Numbered from the stretch's first letter, positions 7,798-16,718 are shown. The stretch: 64,000 nucleotides of DNA from Streptomyces sp. YIM 121038 (GCF_006088715.1 NZ_CP030771.1:7438001-7502000), one strand, 5' to 3'. Notes: generated from the sequence alone by a model not told the origin. Numbers and translations: made by a program.

Positions 7798-8406
7798 GCG
7801 CATGGATACACCGCGTCCGGCGAAGAACGGCTCGAACTCCGCGCGCGGGAGCTCCGCCGTGCGCGTGGGCGCGTCGATCCCCGAGGGGTTGTGGAAGTGC
7901 AGGCTCCCGTCCGCCGTGCGCGCCGTGACCAGGACCAGATGCCCGCCGCGGCCGGGCGCCGGGCGCCCCGGGCGGCGGATCTCGTAGTGCACGGACGTGA
8001 TCACCGTGTGCCCGGAGTCGACGAGGTCGGCCACCTCGTCGAGCGTCAGGTGCCGGTGCACCGTCGCCTCGCGGCCGAGCGTGTCGCGCACGTACTCGGC
8101 GAACGGCGCGTAGATCAGCCCCTTGATCGTGCCGTCGGCGGGGTCCTCCGTGTACGCGCCGTACTTGAGGGCCCCGTCGCGCAGTTCGAAGAGCGAGGGC
8201 GCGCCCTCGCCGAGGGCCATCCGCAGACAGGTGAGGCCGCACAGGTGGCCGCACCAGCGCGCGTAGTCGTCGAGGGTGGCCGCGCCCGACTCCCGCCAGG
8301 CGGGGTCGTCGGCGCGGTCGTGGCCCTCGTACACGATCTTCCCGACCAGGTCGGGCGAGGCGAACTGGGTCAGGGACGGGACCCGGCAGGTGGGGCAGGC
8401 GGTCAC
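7795..8406 (-). CDS. C39-like papain-fold cysteine peptidase
   Basis: A 203-residue protein with the layout of the Peptidase_C39_2 group: CGHLCGLTCLRM (candidate catalytic Cys), GGHLVLV (His) and HNPSG (Asn/Asp). An N-terminal CPTC could bind metal or form a disulfide. No signal peptide and no ABC transporter partner, so it is not a bacteriocin-exporter protease. The second GTG (8404-8406) is chosen because GAGGAG lies 7 nt before it; the first GTG is too close. It may process a peptide or act as a transglutaminase-like enzyme. Confidence 0.7.
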   Translation of the reverse strand: MTACPTCRVPSLTQFASPDLVGKIVYEGHDRADDPAWRESGAATLDDYARWCGHLCGLTCLRMALGEGAPSLFELRDGALKYGAYTEDPADGTIKGLIYAPFAEYVRDTLGREATVHRHLTLDEVADLVDSGHTVITSVHYEIRRPGRPAPGRGGHLVLVTARTADGSLHFHNPSGIDAPTRTAELPRAEFEPFFAGRGVSMR

Positions 8407-8454
8407 GGGCACGCTCCTCGTCGCGGGGCGGCCCCGGGCCGGGGCCGCGCGGGG

Positions 8455-9666
8455 CTACTGGCGATAGCCGCTCAGGAAGCGGCCGATGCGGCTGATCGCC
8501 GCGTCGAGATCGTCAGCGTACGGGAGCGTCAGGATGCGGAAGTGGTCCGGGTGCGGCCAGTTGAAGCCGGTGCCCTGGACGACCTGGATCTTCTCCTGGA
8601 GCAGCAGGTCGAGGACGAACTTCTCGTCGTCGTGGATGGCGTGCACCTTGGGGTCGAGGCGCGCGAAGGCGTACAGCGCGCCCTTCGGCTTCACGCAGCT
8701 GACCCCGGGGATCTCGTTGAGCTTCTGCCAGGCGCGGTCGCGCTGCTCGTACAGGCGGCCGCCCGGCGCGGTCAGCTCGTGGATGGACTGCCGGCCGCCG
8801 AGCGCCGCCTGGATCGCGAACTGGGCGGGCGCGTTGGCGCACAGCCGCATGGAGGCCAGCATCGTCAGGCCCTCCAGATAGTCCCGCGCGTGCTGCTTCG
8901 GGCCCGTCACGACCAGCCAGCCGGAGCGGAAGCCCGCCACCCGGTACGTCTTGGAGAGCCCGCAGAAGGTGAGCACCACCAGGTCGGGGGCCAGCGCGGC
9001 GACGCTGTGGTGCACCGCGTCGTCGTACAGGATCTGGTCGTAGATCTCGTCGGCGAACACCATCAGGCCGTGGCGGCGCGCCAGGTCGAGGATGCCTTCG
9101 AGGACCTCGCGCGGGTAGACGGCGCCCGTCGGGTTGTTCGGATTGATGATCACGACGGCCTTGGTGCGGTCGGTGATCTTCGCGGCCATGTCGTCGAGGT
9201 CGGGGTACCAGTCGGCCTGCTCGTCGCACAGGTAGTGCACGGCCCTGCCCCCGGAGAGGGTGGTCACGGCCGTCCACAGCGGGAAGTCGGGGGCCGGGAT
9301 GAGGACTTCGTCGCCGTCCTCCAGGAGCGCCTGCACGGCCATGGTGACCAGCTCCGACACGCCGTTGCCGAGGAAGATGTCGTCTACGGAGACGTCGTCG
9401 ATCCCCAGGGCCTGGTAGCGCTGCGCCACCGCGCGGCGGGCGGACAGGACGCCCCGCGAGTCCGTGTAGCCGTGGGCGCTCGGGAGCATCCGGATCATGT
9501 CCTGGACGATCTCCTCGGGCGCCTCGAAGCCGAACAGGGCGGGGTTGCCGGTGTTCAGCCGCAGCACGCTGTGGCCCGCCTCCTCCAGGGCGTTCGCGTG
9601 CTCGATGACCGGGCCCCGGATCTCGTAACAGACCTCGCTGAGCTTGCTGGACTGCCGGAACTCCAT
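8455..9666 (-). CDS. PLP-dependent aminotransferase (AlaA-like)
   Basis: A 403-residue class I/II aminotransferase. LSKTYRVAGFRSGW carries the pyridoxal-phosphate lysine (K239); INPNNPTGAVYP and FADEIYDQILYDD are the conserved cofactor-contact segments. Closest in look to alanine/pyruvate aminotransferases (VCYEIRGPVIEHANALEEAG at the N-terminus). The start has GGGAGG 8 nt upstream. It diverges from an HxlR regulator across a double palindrome, so it is probably under that regulator's control. Confidence 0.93.
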   Translation of the reverse strand: MEFRQSSKLSEVCYEIRGPVIEHANALEEAGHSVLRLNTGNPALFGFEAPEEIVQDMIRMLPSAHGYTDSRGVLSARRAVAQRYQALGIDDVSVDDIFLGNGVSELVTMAVQALLEDGDEVLIPAPDFPLWTAVTTLSGGRAVHYLCDEQADWYPDLDDMAAKITDRTKAVVIINPNNPTGAVYPREVLEGILDLARRHGLMVFADEIYDQILYDDAVHHSVAALAPDLVVLTFCGLSKTYRVAGFRSGWLVVTGPKQHARDYLEGLTMLASMRLCANAPAQFAIQAALGGRQSIHELTAPGGRLYEQRDRAWQKLNEIPGVSCVKPKGALYAFARLDPKVHAIHDDEKFVLDLLLQEKIQVVQGTGFNWPHPDHFRILTLPYADDLDAAISRIGRFLSGYRQ

Positions 9667-9693
9667 GCGGTGTGCCTCCCGTAGCGTGGGTTC

Positions 9694-9743
9694 CTTGGTT
9701 TTACCAAGCTGGAGCTTGGAAAGTCCAACAGCTTGTCTAGACT
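9694..9743. promoter_or_regulatory. Double palindromic operator and HxlR-gene promoter
   Basis: CTTGGT-TTT-ACCAAG (9694-9708) and TTGGA-AAG-TCCAA (9716-9728) share CTTGG-N5-CCAA and are centred 21 bp apart, two helical turns. CTTGGA (9715-9720) and TAGACT (9738-9743), 17 bp apart, form a -35/-10 for the HxlR gene, whose ATG follows 7 nt later. Confidence 0.7.
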
Positions 9744-9750
9744 GCGACGC

Positions 9751-10386
9751 ATGCCATATCGACCGCGCCGTAGCTACGACCAGTTCTGTGCCGCCGCCCG
9801 CGCCCTCGACGCCGTCGGCGACCGCTGGACCCTGCTGATCGTCCGCGAACTGCTCCTCGGTCCGCGTCGCTACACCGATCTGCACGCCGACCTGCCGGGC
9901 GTCAGCACCGACGTGCTCGCCTCGCGCCTGAAGGACCTGGAGCAGTCGGGCCTCGCCACCCGCCGCAGACTGCCGCCGCCCGCCGCCGCGTACGTGTACG
10001 AACTCACCGGGCGCGGCCGGGAGCTGACGCCCGTCCTGCGCGCCCTCGCGGCCTGGGGCGCCCCCGAACTCGCCGAGCGCCGCCCCACCGACGCGGTCCG
10101 CGCCCACTGGTTCGCCCTGCCGCTCCTCGACGCCGTCGCCGTGGCGGAGGGCCTGGTGGAGCTGAGCCTGGAGGAAGGCGAGTTCCACGTACGGACGGAC
10201 GCCGACGGGGTGGTCTCGTACGGGGACGGGCCCGCGCCCGAGGCGCCCGACGCACGCGTCACCCTGGACGCCGGGACCGCCGTCGAGATCGGGCGGGGCG
10301 TGCTGAGCGTGGCCGACGGGGTGCGGGCGGGGCGGATCTCCGTGACCGGGGACGGGCCGCCGGCCAAGGCGTTGCGAGAAGGGTGA
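9751..10386 (+). CDS. HxlR-family transcriptional regulator
   Basis: A 211-residue regulator. The winged helix of the HxlR/MarR-like type occupies the first 95 residues (ALDAVGDRWTLLIVRELLLG, then YTDLHADLPGVSTDVLASRL). The C-terminal 100 residues resemble an SCP2-like ligand pocket (DARVTLDAGTAVEIGRGVLS). The ATG sits 7 nt after TAGACT, so the transcript is probably leaderless. It likely represses itself and the divergent aminotransferase through the two palindromes between them. Confidence 0.9.
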   Translation: MPYRPRRSYDQFCAAARALDAVGDRWTLLIVRELLLGPRRYTDLHADLPGVSTDVLASRLKDLEQSGLATRRRLPPPAAAYVYELTGRGRELTPVLRALAAWGAPELAERRPTDAVRAHWFALPLLDAVAVAEGLVELSLEEGEFHVRTDADGVVSYGDGPAPEAPDARVTLDAGTAVEIGRGVLSVADGVRAGRISVTGDGPPAKALREG

Positions 10387-10421
10387 GGGGGTCCAGGGGC
10401 CGCCGTGCCCCTGGGCCCCCT
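10386..10421. terminator. Hairpin terminator
   Basis: A 14-bp stem with one G-T wobble (10386-10399 and 10408-10421, AGGGGGTCCAGGGG) follows the HxlR stop and converges on the next gene pair. Confidence 0.65.
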
Positions 10422-10438
10422 CTGCGGGTGCCTCGCCC

Positions 10439-11191
10439 TCAGACGCCGGACGGCCTCGCGGGAGGCCTGCCGTTGCCGCGCGTCAGGGTGTAACCGCCCA
10501 CGCCCGCGAGCGCGGCGAGGACGCCGCCGACGCCCGTCCAGACCCAGCGGTCCGTCCACCAGCCGGAGGACCAGCCGTCCTCGGGCTCGGCGGCGGAGGG
10601 CTTGGAGCCCGGCACCAGCGGGTCGCCCAGGGTGCCGTCCACCGCCGCCGAGCCGCCGATGTCCTTCGACGTGGCCTCGACCTCGGCGGTGACCGGCTGG
10701 CCCAGGTCGGCGGTGCGCAGGCCGGTCGCCGTCAGGCGCACGTAGTACGTGCCCGGCAGCGGGTCGTTGGCCCACGGCTCCGACCAGGCGCGCACCGTGC
10801 GCAGGGTGCAGGCGAGCTCGACGGAGGAGCTCTCGGCCTTGCGCGCCTGCATGCCGTACATGCAGGACTGGCGGCGCCGCAGCCCGTCGTACACGTCGAT
10901 CCGCCACTTGGCGCCGGACGCCCCCGCGGCGGACTCGGGCAGCTTCACGGTCGCCTTGACCGTGGGCCGCTGGCCGGAGTCCGCGGGGAAGGACCAGTAC
11001 AGGTAGTCGCCGGTGGAGGCGCTCGCCGTGGCCTTGTGGCCCTGCTCGATCTCCGTCGCCGTACGGAAGGAGGTGCCCGCGTCGGTCCGCTCCTTGTCGT
11101 CGTCACCGGAGGCCGCGAACGCCGGTCCCGAGGCCAGCAGCGCGCTGAGGCCGAGCAGGCCGGCGGCCGCCAACAGACGTGTCCTACGCAT
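10439..11191 (-). CDS. Secreted/anchored protein, partner of VWA protein
   Basis: A 250-residue protein with an N-terminal signal peptide (MRRTRLLAAAGLLGLSALLA, cleavage near AFAAS), an extracellular region of about 180 residues with two Cys and beta-type sequence, and a C-terminal membrane span (VWTGVGGVLAALAGVGGYTL) followed by a short basic tail. Its start overlaps the stop of the VWA gene by one base (TGATG), indicating co-translation. Function unknown; the pair probably forms a cell-surface complex. Confidence 0.8.
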   Translation of the reverse strand: MRRTRLLAAAGLLGLSALLASGPAFAASGDDDKERTDAGTSFRTATEIEQGHKATASASTGDYLYWSFPADSGQRPTVKATVKLPESAAGASGAKWRIDVYDGLRRRQSCMYGMQARKAESSSVELACTLRTVRAWSEPWANDPLPGTYYVRLTATGLRTADLGQPVTAEVEATSKDIGGSAAVDGTLGDPLVPGSKPSAAEPEDGWSSGWWTDRWVWTGVGGVLAALAGVGGYTLTRGNGRPPARPSGV

Positions 11192-12474
11192 CAGTTGGTC
11201 CTCCAGACGGCGACGCGCCAGCGCGAGATCCAGCCCCACAGCACACCGCCCACGAAGCCGGTGAGCACGAGCGCGCCGAGCAGCCACCAGCCGCGGCCGA
11301 GGCCGAAGGCCGCCACGTCGGACGAGCCGTCGGGCGCGTCCACGACGTCGACGGCCAGTTCGAGGGGCAGACCGGGCTTGCCCTTCGCGGCGGCCCCGGC
11401 GGCGGCCGAGTAGGAGTGCGACACCTGGAGACAGACGGTCTCCTTCTCGTCGTCCTCGTCGTCGTCCCGCTCGGGCTTCGGATACCGGAGCCCGGTGGAG
11501 ATCACGTCGGTGCGGCCGTCCCCGGCCTCCGAGCCGCGCACGACCTCGCGGTCGTGCTTCGTGACGGCCCGCAGGAGCACGCCGTAGTCGTTGTTCACGG
11601 CCCGGTCGGCGCCCACGCTCACCGAGGCGCGCAGCTCCTTGCCGGGCGCCACGTCCACGCGGTACCAGCGGTGCTCGCCGAACCCGGCGCGGTCGCTGTA
11701 CAGACCGGGCTTGAGCTCCGGCGCGGCCGAGCAGCTGTCGGCGCCGTCGACGGCCACGGGGTTGACGACCGGGTCCGCCGCGCGGTCCACCAGCTGGCCC
11801 ACCCGGTCGGTGAGTTCGTCGGTGTGCCGGACGGAGGTGTACGTGCCGCCGGTGGCCTCGGCGATGCAGCTCAGCTGCGCGCGCATCTTCGTGTTCGGGA
11901 CCAGGCCCAGGGTGTCGACCGTCAGGTTGATGCCCTTGGCCGCGATCTCCCGCGCCACCTCGCACGGGTCGAGGGGCTGGCAGGTGTCCTCGCCGTCGCT
12001 GATGAGGACGATGCGGCGCGAGCCCTCGCCGCCCTTCAGGTCGTCGGCGGCCTTCAGGAGGGCCGGGCCGATCGGGGTCCAGCCGGTCGGCGAGAGCGTG
12101 GCCACCGCGGTCTTGGCGTCCGTGCGGTCCAGCGGGCCGACCGGGTAGAGCTGCTCGGTGTCCTTGCAGCCCGTTCTGCGGTCGTCGCCGCGGTAGTTGG
12201 CGCCGAGGGTGCGGATGCCCAGCTCGACGTCCTCGGGGGTGGCGTCGAGCACCTCGTTGAAGGCCTGCTTCGCCGCGGCCATCCGGCTCTTGCCGTCGAT
12301 GTCGCGGGCCCGCATCGAGCCGCTCACGTCGAGGAGGAGCTCGACCTTGGGCTTCGCCCCGCCCTCGCTGTCGTCCGGTTCGTCGGCCGCGTGGGCGACG
12401 GTGGGCACGATGCCCATGCTCAGGGCCGCGAACAGGGCACAGAGCCCCGCCGCGAGCCGTTTTCTGGTGATCAT
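11191..12474 (-). CDS. Secreted von Willebrand factor A (VWA) domain protein
   Basis: A 427-residue surface protein. Signal peptide (residues 1-29, ending AHA), then a VWA domain with the metal-dependent adhesion site (LLLDVSGSMRARD; later PTGWTPIG and ISDGEDTC), an extracellular beta-rich region and a C-terminal membrane span (WWLLGALVLTGFVGGVLWGW). Such proteins bind partners through a bound divalent cation. Co-translated with the next gene. TAGGAT lies 6 nt before the ATG and AGGA 8 nt before it, so either a leaderless or a short-leader start is possible. Confidence 0.9.
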   Translation of the reverse strand: MITRKRLAAGLCALFAALSMGIVPTVAHAADEPDDSEGGAKPKVELLLDVSGSMRARDIDGKSRMAAAKQAFNEVLDATPEDVELGIRTLGANYRGDDRRTGCKDTEQLYPVGPLDRTDAKTAVATLSPTGWTPIGPALLKAADDLKGGEGSRRIVLISDGEDTCQPLDPCEVAREIAAKGINLTVDTLGLVPNTKMRAQLSCIAEATGGTYTSVRHTDELTDRVGQLVDRAADPVVNPVAVDGADSCSAAPELKPGLYSDRAGFGEHRWYRVDVAPGKELRASVSVGADRAVNNDYGVLLRAVTKHDREVVRGSEAGDGRTDVISTGLRYPKPERDDDEDDEKETVCLQVSHSYSAAAGAAAKGKPGLPLELAVDVVDAPDGSSDVAAFGLGRGWWLLGALVLTGFVGGVLWGWISRWRVAVWRTN

Positions 12475-12545
12475 CAGCGGATCCTATGGATCAAGGCGGG
12501 TCCGCTCCAAAAAAGCAGTTGAGGGCGCCGGTTAGGGTGGCGGGT

Positions 12546-13442
12546 GTGCTGCGAGAAGTGACGGCTGTCCGATATCTGGAACCCCTGCGGGCGGGCGGCT
12601 CCGTGCCCGGTGTCGTCGAGGCCGACGACCTCGGGACCTACGTCCTGAAGTTCACCGGCTCCGCGCAGGGCCGCAAGGCGCTCGTCGCCGAGATCGTCGT
12701 CGGGGAGCTGGCCCGCCGCCTCGGCCTGCGCGTGCCCGAGCTGGTCCTCGCCCACTTCGACCCGGCCCTCGGCGCGCACGAGCCGCACCAGGAGGTCCAG
12801 GACCTGCTGCACCGCAGCGCGGGCCTCAACCTGGGCATGGACTACCTGCCCGGGGCGCACGACTTCACCCCGGACACCGACCTCGACGTGGACCCGCTGG
12901 AAGCGGGCAAGGTGGTCTGGCTCGACGCCCTCACCGCGAACGTCGACCGCACCGTGCACAGCTCGAACCTCATGGTCTGGCCCACGTTCGGCGTCCGCCC
13001 GCCGCGCCTGTGGCTCATCGACCACGGCGCCGCCCTCGTCTTCCACCACCGCTGGGACGCCGCGTCGGTCCTCGCCACCGCCGAGAAGGCGTACGACTTC
13101 CGCCAGCACGCGCTCGGCCGCTACGGCCCCGACACGCGCGCGGCCGACGCGGAGCTGGCGCCGCTGGTGACCGAGGACCTGCTGCGCGCGATCACGGCGG
13201 ACGTCCCCGACGCCTGGCTCACCGACGAGCCGGGCTTCGCGACCCCCGACGCGCTGCGCGAGGCCTACGTCACCTACCTCACGGCCCGCGCCCGCGCCTC
13301 CGCGACCTGGCTCCCCACCGACTTCCCGCCCCGCGCCCAACTGGCCGCCGAGGACGCCCTCCGCGCCCGCGCCACGGAGGCGTCCCGCCCGCCCTGGCTG
13401 AAGCGGGTCCCGAACCTCCACGGCAAGCCGCAAGTGCGCTGA
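12546..13442 (+). CDS. HipA-family kinase-like protein
   Basis: A 298-residue protein of the HipA-like group found singly in Streptomyces. It reads YVLKFTGSAQGRKALVAEIV (substrate/ATP-binding region), LDALTANVDRT (catalytic-loop-like Asp/Asn) and WLIDHGAALVF (DFG-like Asp). There is no HipB antitoxin next to it, so a toxin role should not be assumed. The chosen GTG has the canonical -10 TAGGGT (12533-12538) 7 nt upstream, consistent with a leaderless transcript. In some Streptomyces this gene is followed by a DUF3037 gene; none is here. Confidence 0.8.
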   Translation: MLREVTAVRYLEPLRAGGSVPGVVEADDLGTYVLKFTGSAQGRKALVAEIVVGELARRLGLRVPELVLAHFDPALGAHEPHQEVQDLLHRSAGLNLGMDYLPGAHDFTPDTDLDVDPLEAGKVVWLDALTANVDRTVHSSNLMVWPTFGVRPPRLWLIDHGAALVFHHRWDAASVLATAEKAYDFRQHALGRYGPDTRAADAELAPLVTEDLLRAITADVPDAWLTDEPGFATPDALREAYVTYLTARARASATWLPTDFPPRAQLAAEDALRARATEASRPPWLKRVPNLHGKPQVR

Positions 13443-13469
13443 GCGCCCCGCGGAGGTGCGGGGCGCTCA
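13440..13469. terminator. Bidirectional hairpin terminator
   Basis: A perfect 12-bp stem (TGAGCGCCCCGC, 13440-13451, with 13458-13469) and a 6-nt loop; it includes the HipA-like stop codon and faces malate synthase. Confidence 0.75.
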
Positions 13470-13493
13470 GCGACACACGGGCACTGCCCCGGC

Positions 13494-15116
13494 TCAGCGC
13501 AGGCGTTCGTACGCGGGGAGGGTGAGGAAGTCCGCGTAGTCGGCGTCCAGGGAGACCTGGAGGAGGAGGTCGTGGGCCTCCTGCCACTTGCCCGCCGTGA
13601 AGGCGGCCTCGCCGAGGTCGGCGCGGATCGCGGTCAGCTCGGCGGCGGCGACCTCGCGGGCGAGGTCGGCGGTGGCGGGCTCGCCGTTCTCGAAGACGAC
13701 GCCCGCGTTGATCCACTGCCAGATCTGGGAGCGGGAGATCTCGGCGGTGGCCGCGTCCTCCATGAGGTTGAAGATGGCGACCGCGCCGAGGCCGCGCAGC
13801 CAGGCCTCGATGTAGCGGATGCCGACCTGCACGGCGTTGACCAGGCCCGCGTACGTGGGCCTGGCGTCGAGCGAGTCGATGGCGATCAGGTCACCGGCGG
13901 CGACGGACACGTCCTCGCGGAGGCGGTCCTTCTGGTTCGGCTTGTCGCCGAGGACCTTGTCGAAGGACTCCATGGCGATCGGGACGAGGTCGGGGTGGGC
14001 GACCCAGGAGCCGTCGAAGCCGTCGCCCGCCTCGCGGTCCTTGTCGGCGCGGACCTTCTCGAAGGCGACCTTGTTGACCTCGGCGTCCTTGCGGGACGGG
14101 ATGAAGGCCGCCATGCCGCCGATGGCGTGCGCGCCGCGCTTGTGGCAGGTGCGGACGAGCAGTTCGGTGTAGGCGCGCATGAACGGGGCCGTCATCGTGA
14201 CCGCGTTGCGGTCCGGCAGGACGAACTTCTGGCCGCCGTCACGGAAGTTCTTGACGATGGAGAAGAGGTAGTCCCAGCGGCCCGCGTTCAGGCCCGACGC
14301 GTGGTCGCGCAGCTCGTAGAGGATCTCCTCCATCTCGTACGCGGCCGTGATCGTCTCGATGAGGACGGTGGCGCGGACGGTGCCCTGGGGGATGCCGACG
14401 TGGTCCTGCGCGAAGACGAAGATCTCGTTCCAGAGGCGGGCCTCCAGGTGCGACTCCGTCTTCGGGAGGTAGAAGTACGGGCCCTTGCCGAGGTCGAGCA
14501 GGCGCTGGGCGTTGTGGAAGAAGTACAGGCCGAAGTCGACGAGGGCGCCCGGGACCGGTGTGCCGTCCCCGTCCGTGAGGTGCCGCTCGTTCAGGTGCCA
14601 GCCGCGCGGGCGCATCACGACGGTGGCGAGTTCGCCCGCGTCCTTCAGGGCGTACGACTTGCCGGTGCGCTCGTCGGTGAAGTCGATGCGGCGCTCATAG
14701 GCGTCGGTGAGGTTGAGCTGGCCGAGGATCACGTTCTCCCAGGTGGGGGCGGAGGCGTCCTCGAAGTCGGCGAGCCAGACCCGCGCGCCCGAGTTGAGCG
14801 CGTTGATGGTCATCTTGCGGTCGGTGGGGCCGGTGATCTCCACCCGGCGGTCGTTCAGGGCGGCCGGGGCGGGCGCCACCTTCCAGGAGTCGTCCGCGCG
14901 GACGGCGGCGGTCTCGGGCAGGAAGTCCAGACAGGACGTGCGGGCGATCTCGGCGCGCCGCTCGGCGCGGCGGGCCAGGAGCTCGTCGCGGCGCGGCGTG
15001 AACCGCCGGTGCAGCTCGGCCACGAAGGCGAGGGCCGCCGGGGTGAGGACCTCTTCCTGCCGGGGCAGGGGCTCGGCGTCGACGATGGCCAGCGGGGACG
15101 GCGCTGGTGCGGACAT
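13494..15116 (-). CDS. aceB: Malate synthase A
   Basis: A 540-residue enzyme condensing glyoxylate with acetyl-CoA to malate. Family segments are plain: [36 protein letters not shown], the signature region [17 protein letters not shown], and [23 protein letters not shown] precedes the ATG at 9 nt. In this context its glyoxylate would come from allantoin breakdown by the allantoinase/allantoicase genes 5 kb away rather than from isocitrate lyase, which is absent here. A TTCC-type palindrome upstream resembles the one before allantoinase, pointing to shared control. Confidence 0.97.
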   Translation of the reverse strand: MSAPAPSPLAIVDAEPLPRQEEVLTPAALAFVAELHRRFTPRRDELLARRAERRAEIARTSCLDFLPETAAVRADDSWKVAPAPAALNDRRVEITGPTDRKMTINALNSGARVWLADFEDASAPTWENVILGQLNLTDAYERRIDFTDERTGKSYALKDAGELATVVMRPRGWHLNERHLTDGDGTPVPGALVDFGLYFFHNAQRLLDLGKGPYFYLPKTESHLEARLWNEIFVFAQDHVGIPQGTVRATVLIETITAAYEMEEILYELRDHASGLNAGRWDYLFSIVKNFRDGGQKFVLPDRNAVTMTAPFMRAYTELLVRTCHKRGAHAIGGMAAFIPSRKDAEVNKVAFEKVRADKDREAGDGFDGSWVAHPDLVPIAMESFDKVLGDKPNQKDRLREDVSVAAGDLIAIDSLDARPTYAGLVNAVQVGIRYIEAWLRGLGAVAIFNLMEDAATAEISRSQIWQWINAGVVFENGEPATADLAREVAAAELTAIRADLGEAAFTAGKWQEAHDLLLQVSLDADYADFLTLPAYERLR

Positions 15117-15275
15117 GAGCTGTCACTTCCTTCAGCGAGCGTGCTTCACGGGCGGCGCGGCGGTGGGGGCGGGGCGACCGTCGGCCCGGTCGTGTGGCAC
15201 CGCGTGCCACGGTGCCGGGAAACGGCCGCGGGCGCCGTCCACCGGGTCAGGCGCTTCTGAACAGTGGATACTAGT

Positions 15276-15290
15276 TTCCTCATGGTGGAA
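15276..15290. promoter_or_regulatory. Candidate AllR-type operator before malate synthase
   Basis: TTCCTC-ATG-GTGGAA, a one-mismatch version of the perfect palindrome TTCCAC-TTT-GTGGAA found before allantoinase (19936-19950). It lies about 160 bp upstream of the malate synthase start. The 195 bp from here to the next gene (15291-15486) are GC-rich with no clear feature. Confidence 0.6.
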
Positions 15291-15486
15291 GTTCAATCGT
15301 TTGTTGATGTCGAGATTCTCTTCGTCGACACAACGCGGCGCAGAGTGCCACCGCCGTCACCCCCAGTGGACCAGGGGTCCGGCGGGGCGGCCAGGGGGCG
15401 TCGGGTCCCTGGGGCGGTGGCCCCGCGCGGGGCGCGTCGGCGCCCCTTCGGCCGCCCCGGGCGCTTCGGCCTTCTCCCGGCTCCCG

Positions 15487-16110
15487 TCACTCCAGCCGCT
15501 CCAGGTCCGGGAGCGTGTCGATGTCGTACGGCTCCGCGATGTCGCCGCACTCCACGAGCGTGAGCGCGCCCGCGTGCTCCCGCAGATAGGCGCGCGCCCC
15601 CTGGTCGCCCGTCGCGGCCGCCGCGATGCCGTCCCAGTGGTCCGCGCCGAACAGGACCGGATGCCCGCGCTCGCCGTCGTACGCGGCCGCCGCGAGGTCC
15701 GCGGGGGAGCGGTGCGCGGCCAGGAGCCGGGCCACCGCGGCCGGGCCGATGCCGGGCTGGTCCACGAGCGTCACCAGCGCGGCCCGCGCCCCGGTGCCCG
15801 CCAGCGACGCCAGGCCCGCGCGCAGCGAACTCCCCATCCCCTCCCGCCAGTCCGGGTTGTCCACGAGCACGCACCCCGGGAGCGTCGCCTGCTCCCGTAC
15901 GACGTCGGCGGTGGCCCCGAGCACGATGTGCACGCGGGTGCAGCCGCCCTCGCGCAGGACCCGCGCGGCGTGCTCCACGAACAGCTCGCCGCGGTGTTCG
16001 AGCAGGGCCTTCGGGCAGCCGCCCAGGCGCCGCCCGCCGCCCGCGGCGAGCAGCAGGCCGGCGACCTCGGCGGCGGGGGCGGACGGGGCGGGTGACAGGG
16101 ATTCGGTCAT
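15487..16110 (-). CDS. MobA-like NTP transferase (molybdenum cofactor cytidylyltransferase)
   Basis: A 207-residue nucleotidyltransferase. LLLAAGGGRRLGGCPKALL is the nucleotide-binding loop of the MobA/MocA group, VDQPGI the metal-binding Asp region, and GHPVLFGADHW a typical C-terminal segment. The MocA-type enzyme makes the cytosine dinucleotide molybdenum cofactor of xanthine dehydrogenases. Xanthine oxidation feeds the allantoin pathway encoded nearby, so that role is reasonable, though no dehydrogenase gene is in the window. Confidence 0.85.
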   Translation of the reverse strand: MTESLSPAPSAPAAEVAGLLLAAGGGRRLGGCPKALLEHRGELFVEHAARVLREGGCTRVHIVLGATADVVREQATLPGCVLVDNPDWREGMGSSLRAGLASLAGTGARAALVTLVDQPGIGPAAVARLLAAHRSPADLAAAAYDGERGHPVLFGADHWDGIAAAATGDQGARAYLREHAGALTLVECGDIAEPYDIDTLPDLERLE

Positions 16111-16207
16111 GACCCTTGCTTACCGCATGGCTTCTGGGGACCCTGTTCCGGCCGGGGCGTGGCCGAAAGATGCGGCTGCCGCACAACGACGTGCGAGGGG
16201 GAGAGCT

Positions 16208-16519
16208 GTGTTGCGGAGCGTGGGGCGGAGAGCGGCGACGGGCGGCTACGAGGATCCGCGGGTGACGGAGCTGCGCGCCGCGGTGTCCCGCTTGCGCCGT
16301 GAACTGGCCTCCTACCCCGGGGAGTTCCCCGATCGGGCGATCGCCGAGGACGAGCTGGCGGCGCTGGCCGCGATGGCGGCGGCGGGGGCGCCCGATCTCC
16401 GCCGGCTGCGGAGGTCCCTCTTATTGGTCGCGGGGTCGATCGGCTCGGTCAGTGCCTTGACGGGGGCGCTGGGCGGGGTGCGGGGGGCGGTGGAACGATT
16501 CCGCGACCCTCGTGGCTGA
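16208..16519 (+). CDS. DUF5955-like small protein with a TTA codon
   Basis: A 103-residue Streptomyces protein of unknown function (VLRSVGRRAATGGYEDPRVTELR start, RAIAEDELAALAAMA helix, then a hydrophobic LLLVAGSIGSVSALTG segment). A GTG with GGGGGAG just upstream is the likely start. Codon 72 (16421-16423) is TTA, so translation should need the bldA tRNA and be tied to development. It converges on the MocR gene across a family A repeat. Confidence 0.75.
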   Translation: MLRSVGRRAATGGYEDPRVTELRAAVSRLRRELASYPGEFPDRAIAEDELAALAAMAAAGAPDLRRLRRSLLLVAGSIGSVSALTGALGGVRGAVERFRDPRG

Positions 16520-16535
16520 GGCCCTCGCGGGGCGC

Positions 16536-16700
16536 CCCGGGCCCGCCCCTTCCCGAACAAGGGGGCTCCGCCCCCTTGGACCCCCGTATCGGCGCTCCGC
16601 GCCTCGTCCTCAAACGCCGGACGGGCTATGAATAGCCCCTCCGGCGTTTGAGGAGCGGGGGTCTGGGGGCGGAGCCCCCAGGAATCGGGAAGGGGCGGGA
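16536..16700. repeat. Family A repeat pair forming a long hairpin, copy 4
   Basis: An inverted copy followed by a direct copy. Their ends make a stem of CCTCAAACGCCGG (16608-16620) with CCGGCGTTTGAGG (16641-16653) around GGGCTATGAATAGCCC. Lies between convergent genes and likely terminates both. Confidence 0.85.
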
Positions 16701-16718
16701 TTGGGGACCCCGGTAGGG

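Noticed and set aside
6802..9684. A 960-codon open frame on the + strand opposite the monooxygenase, peptidase and aminotransferase genes
   Set aside because: High-GC antisense shadow: composition is Arg/Gly/Val-rich without domains, and the opposite strand has clear enzymes with good starts.
12546..13442. HipA-like gene as a toxin of a toxin-antitoxin pair
   Set aside because: No HipB-like gene on either side; the divergent neighbour is a secreted VWA protein.
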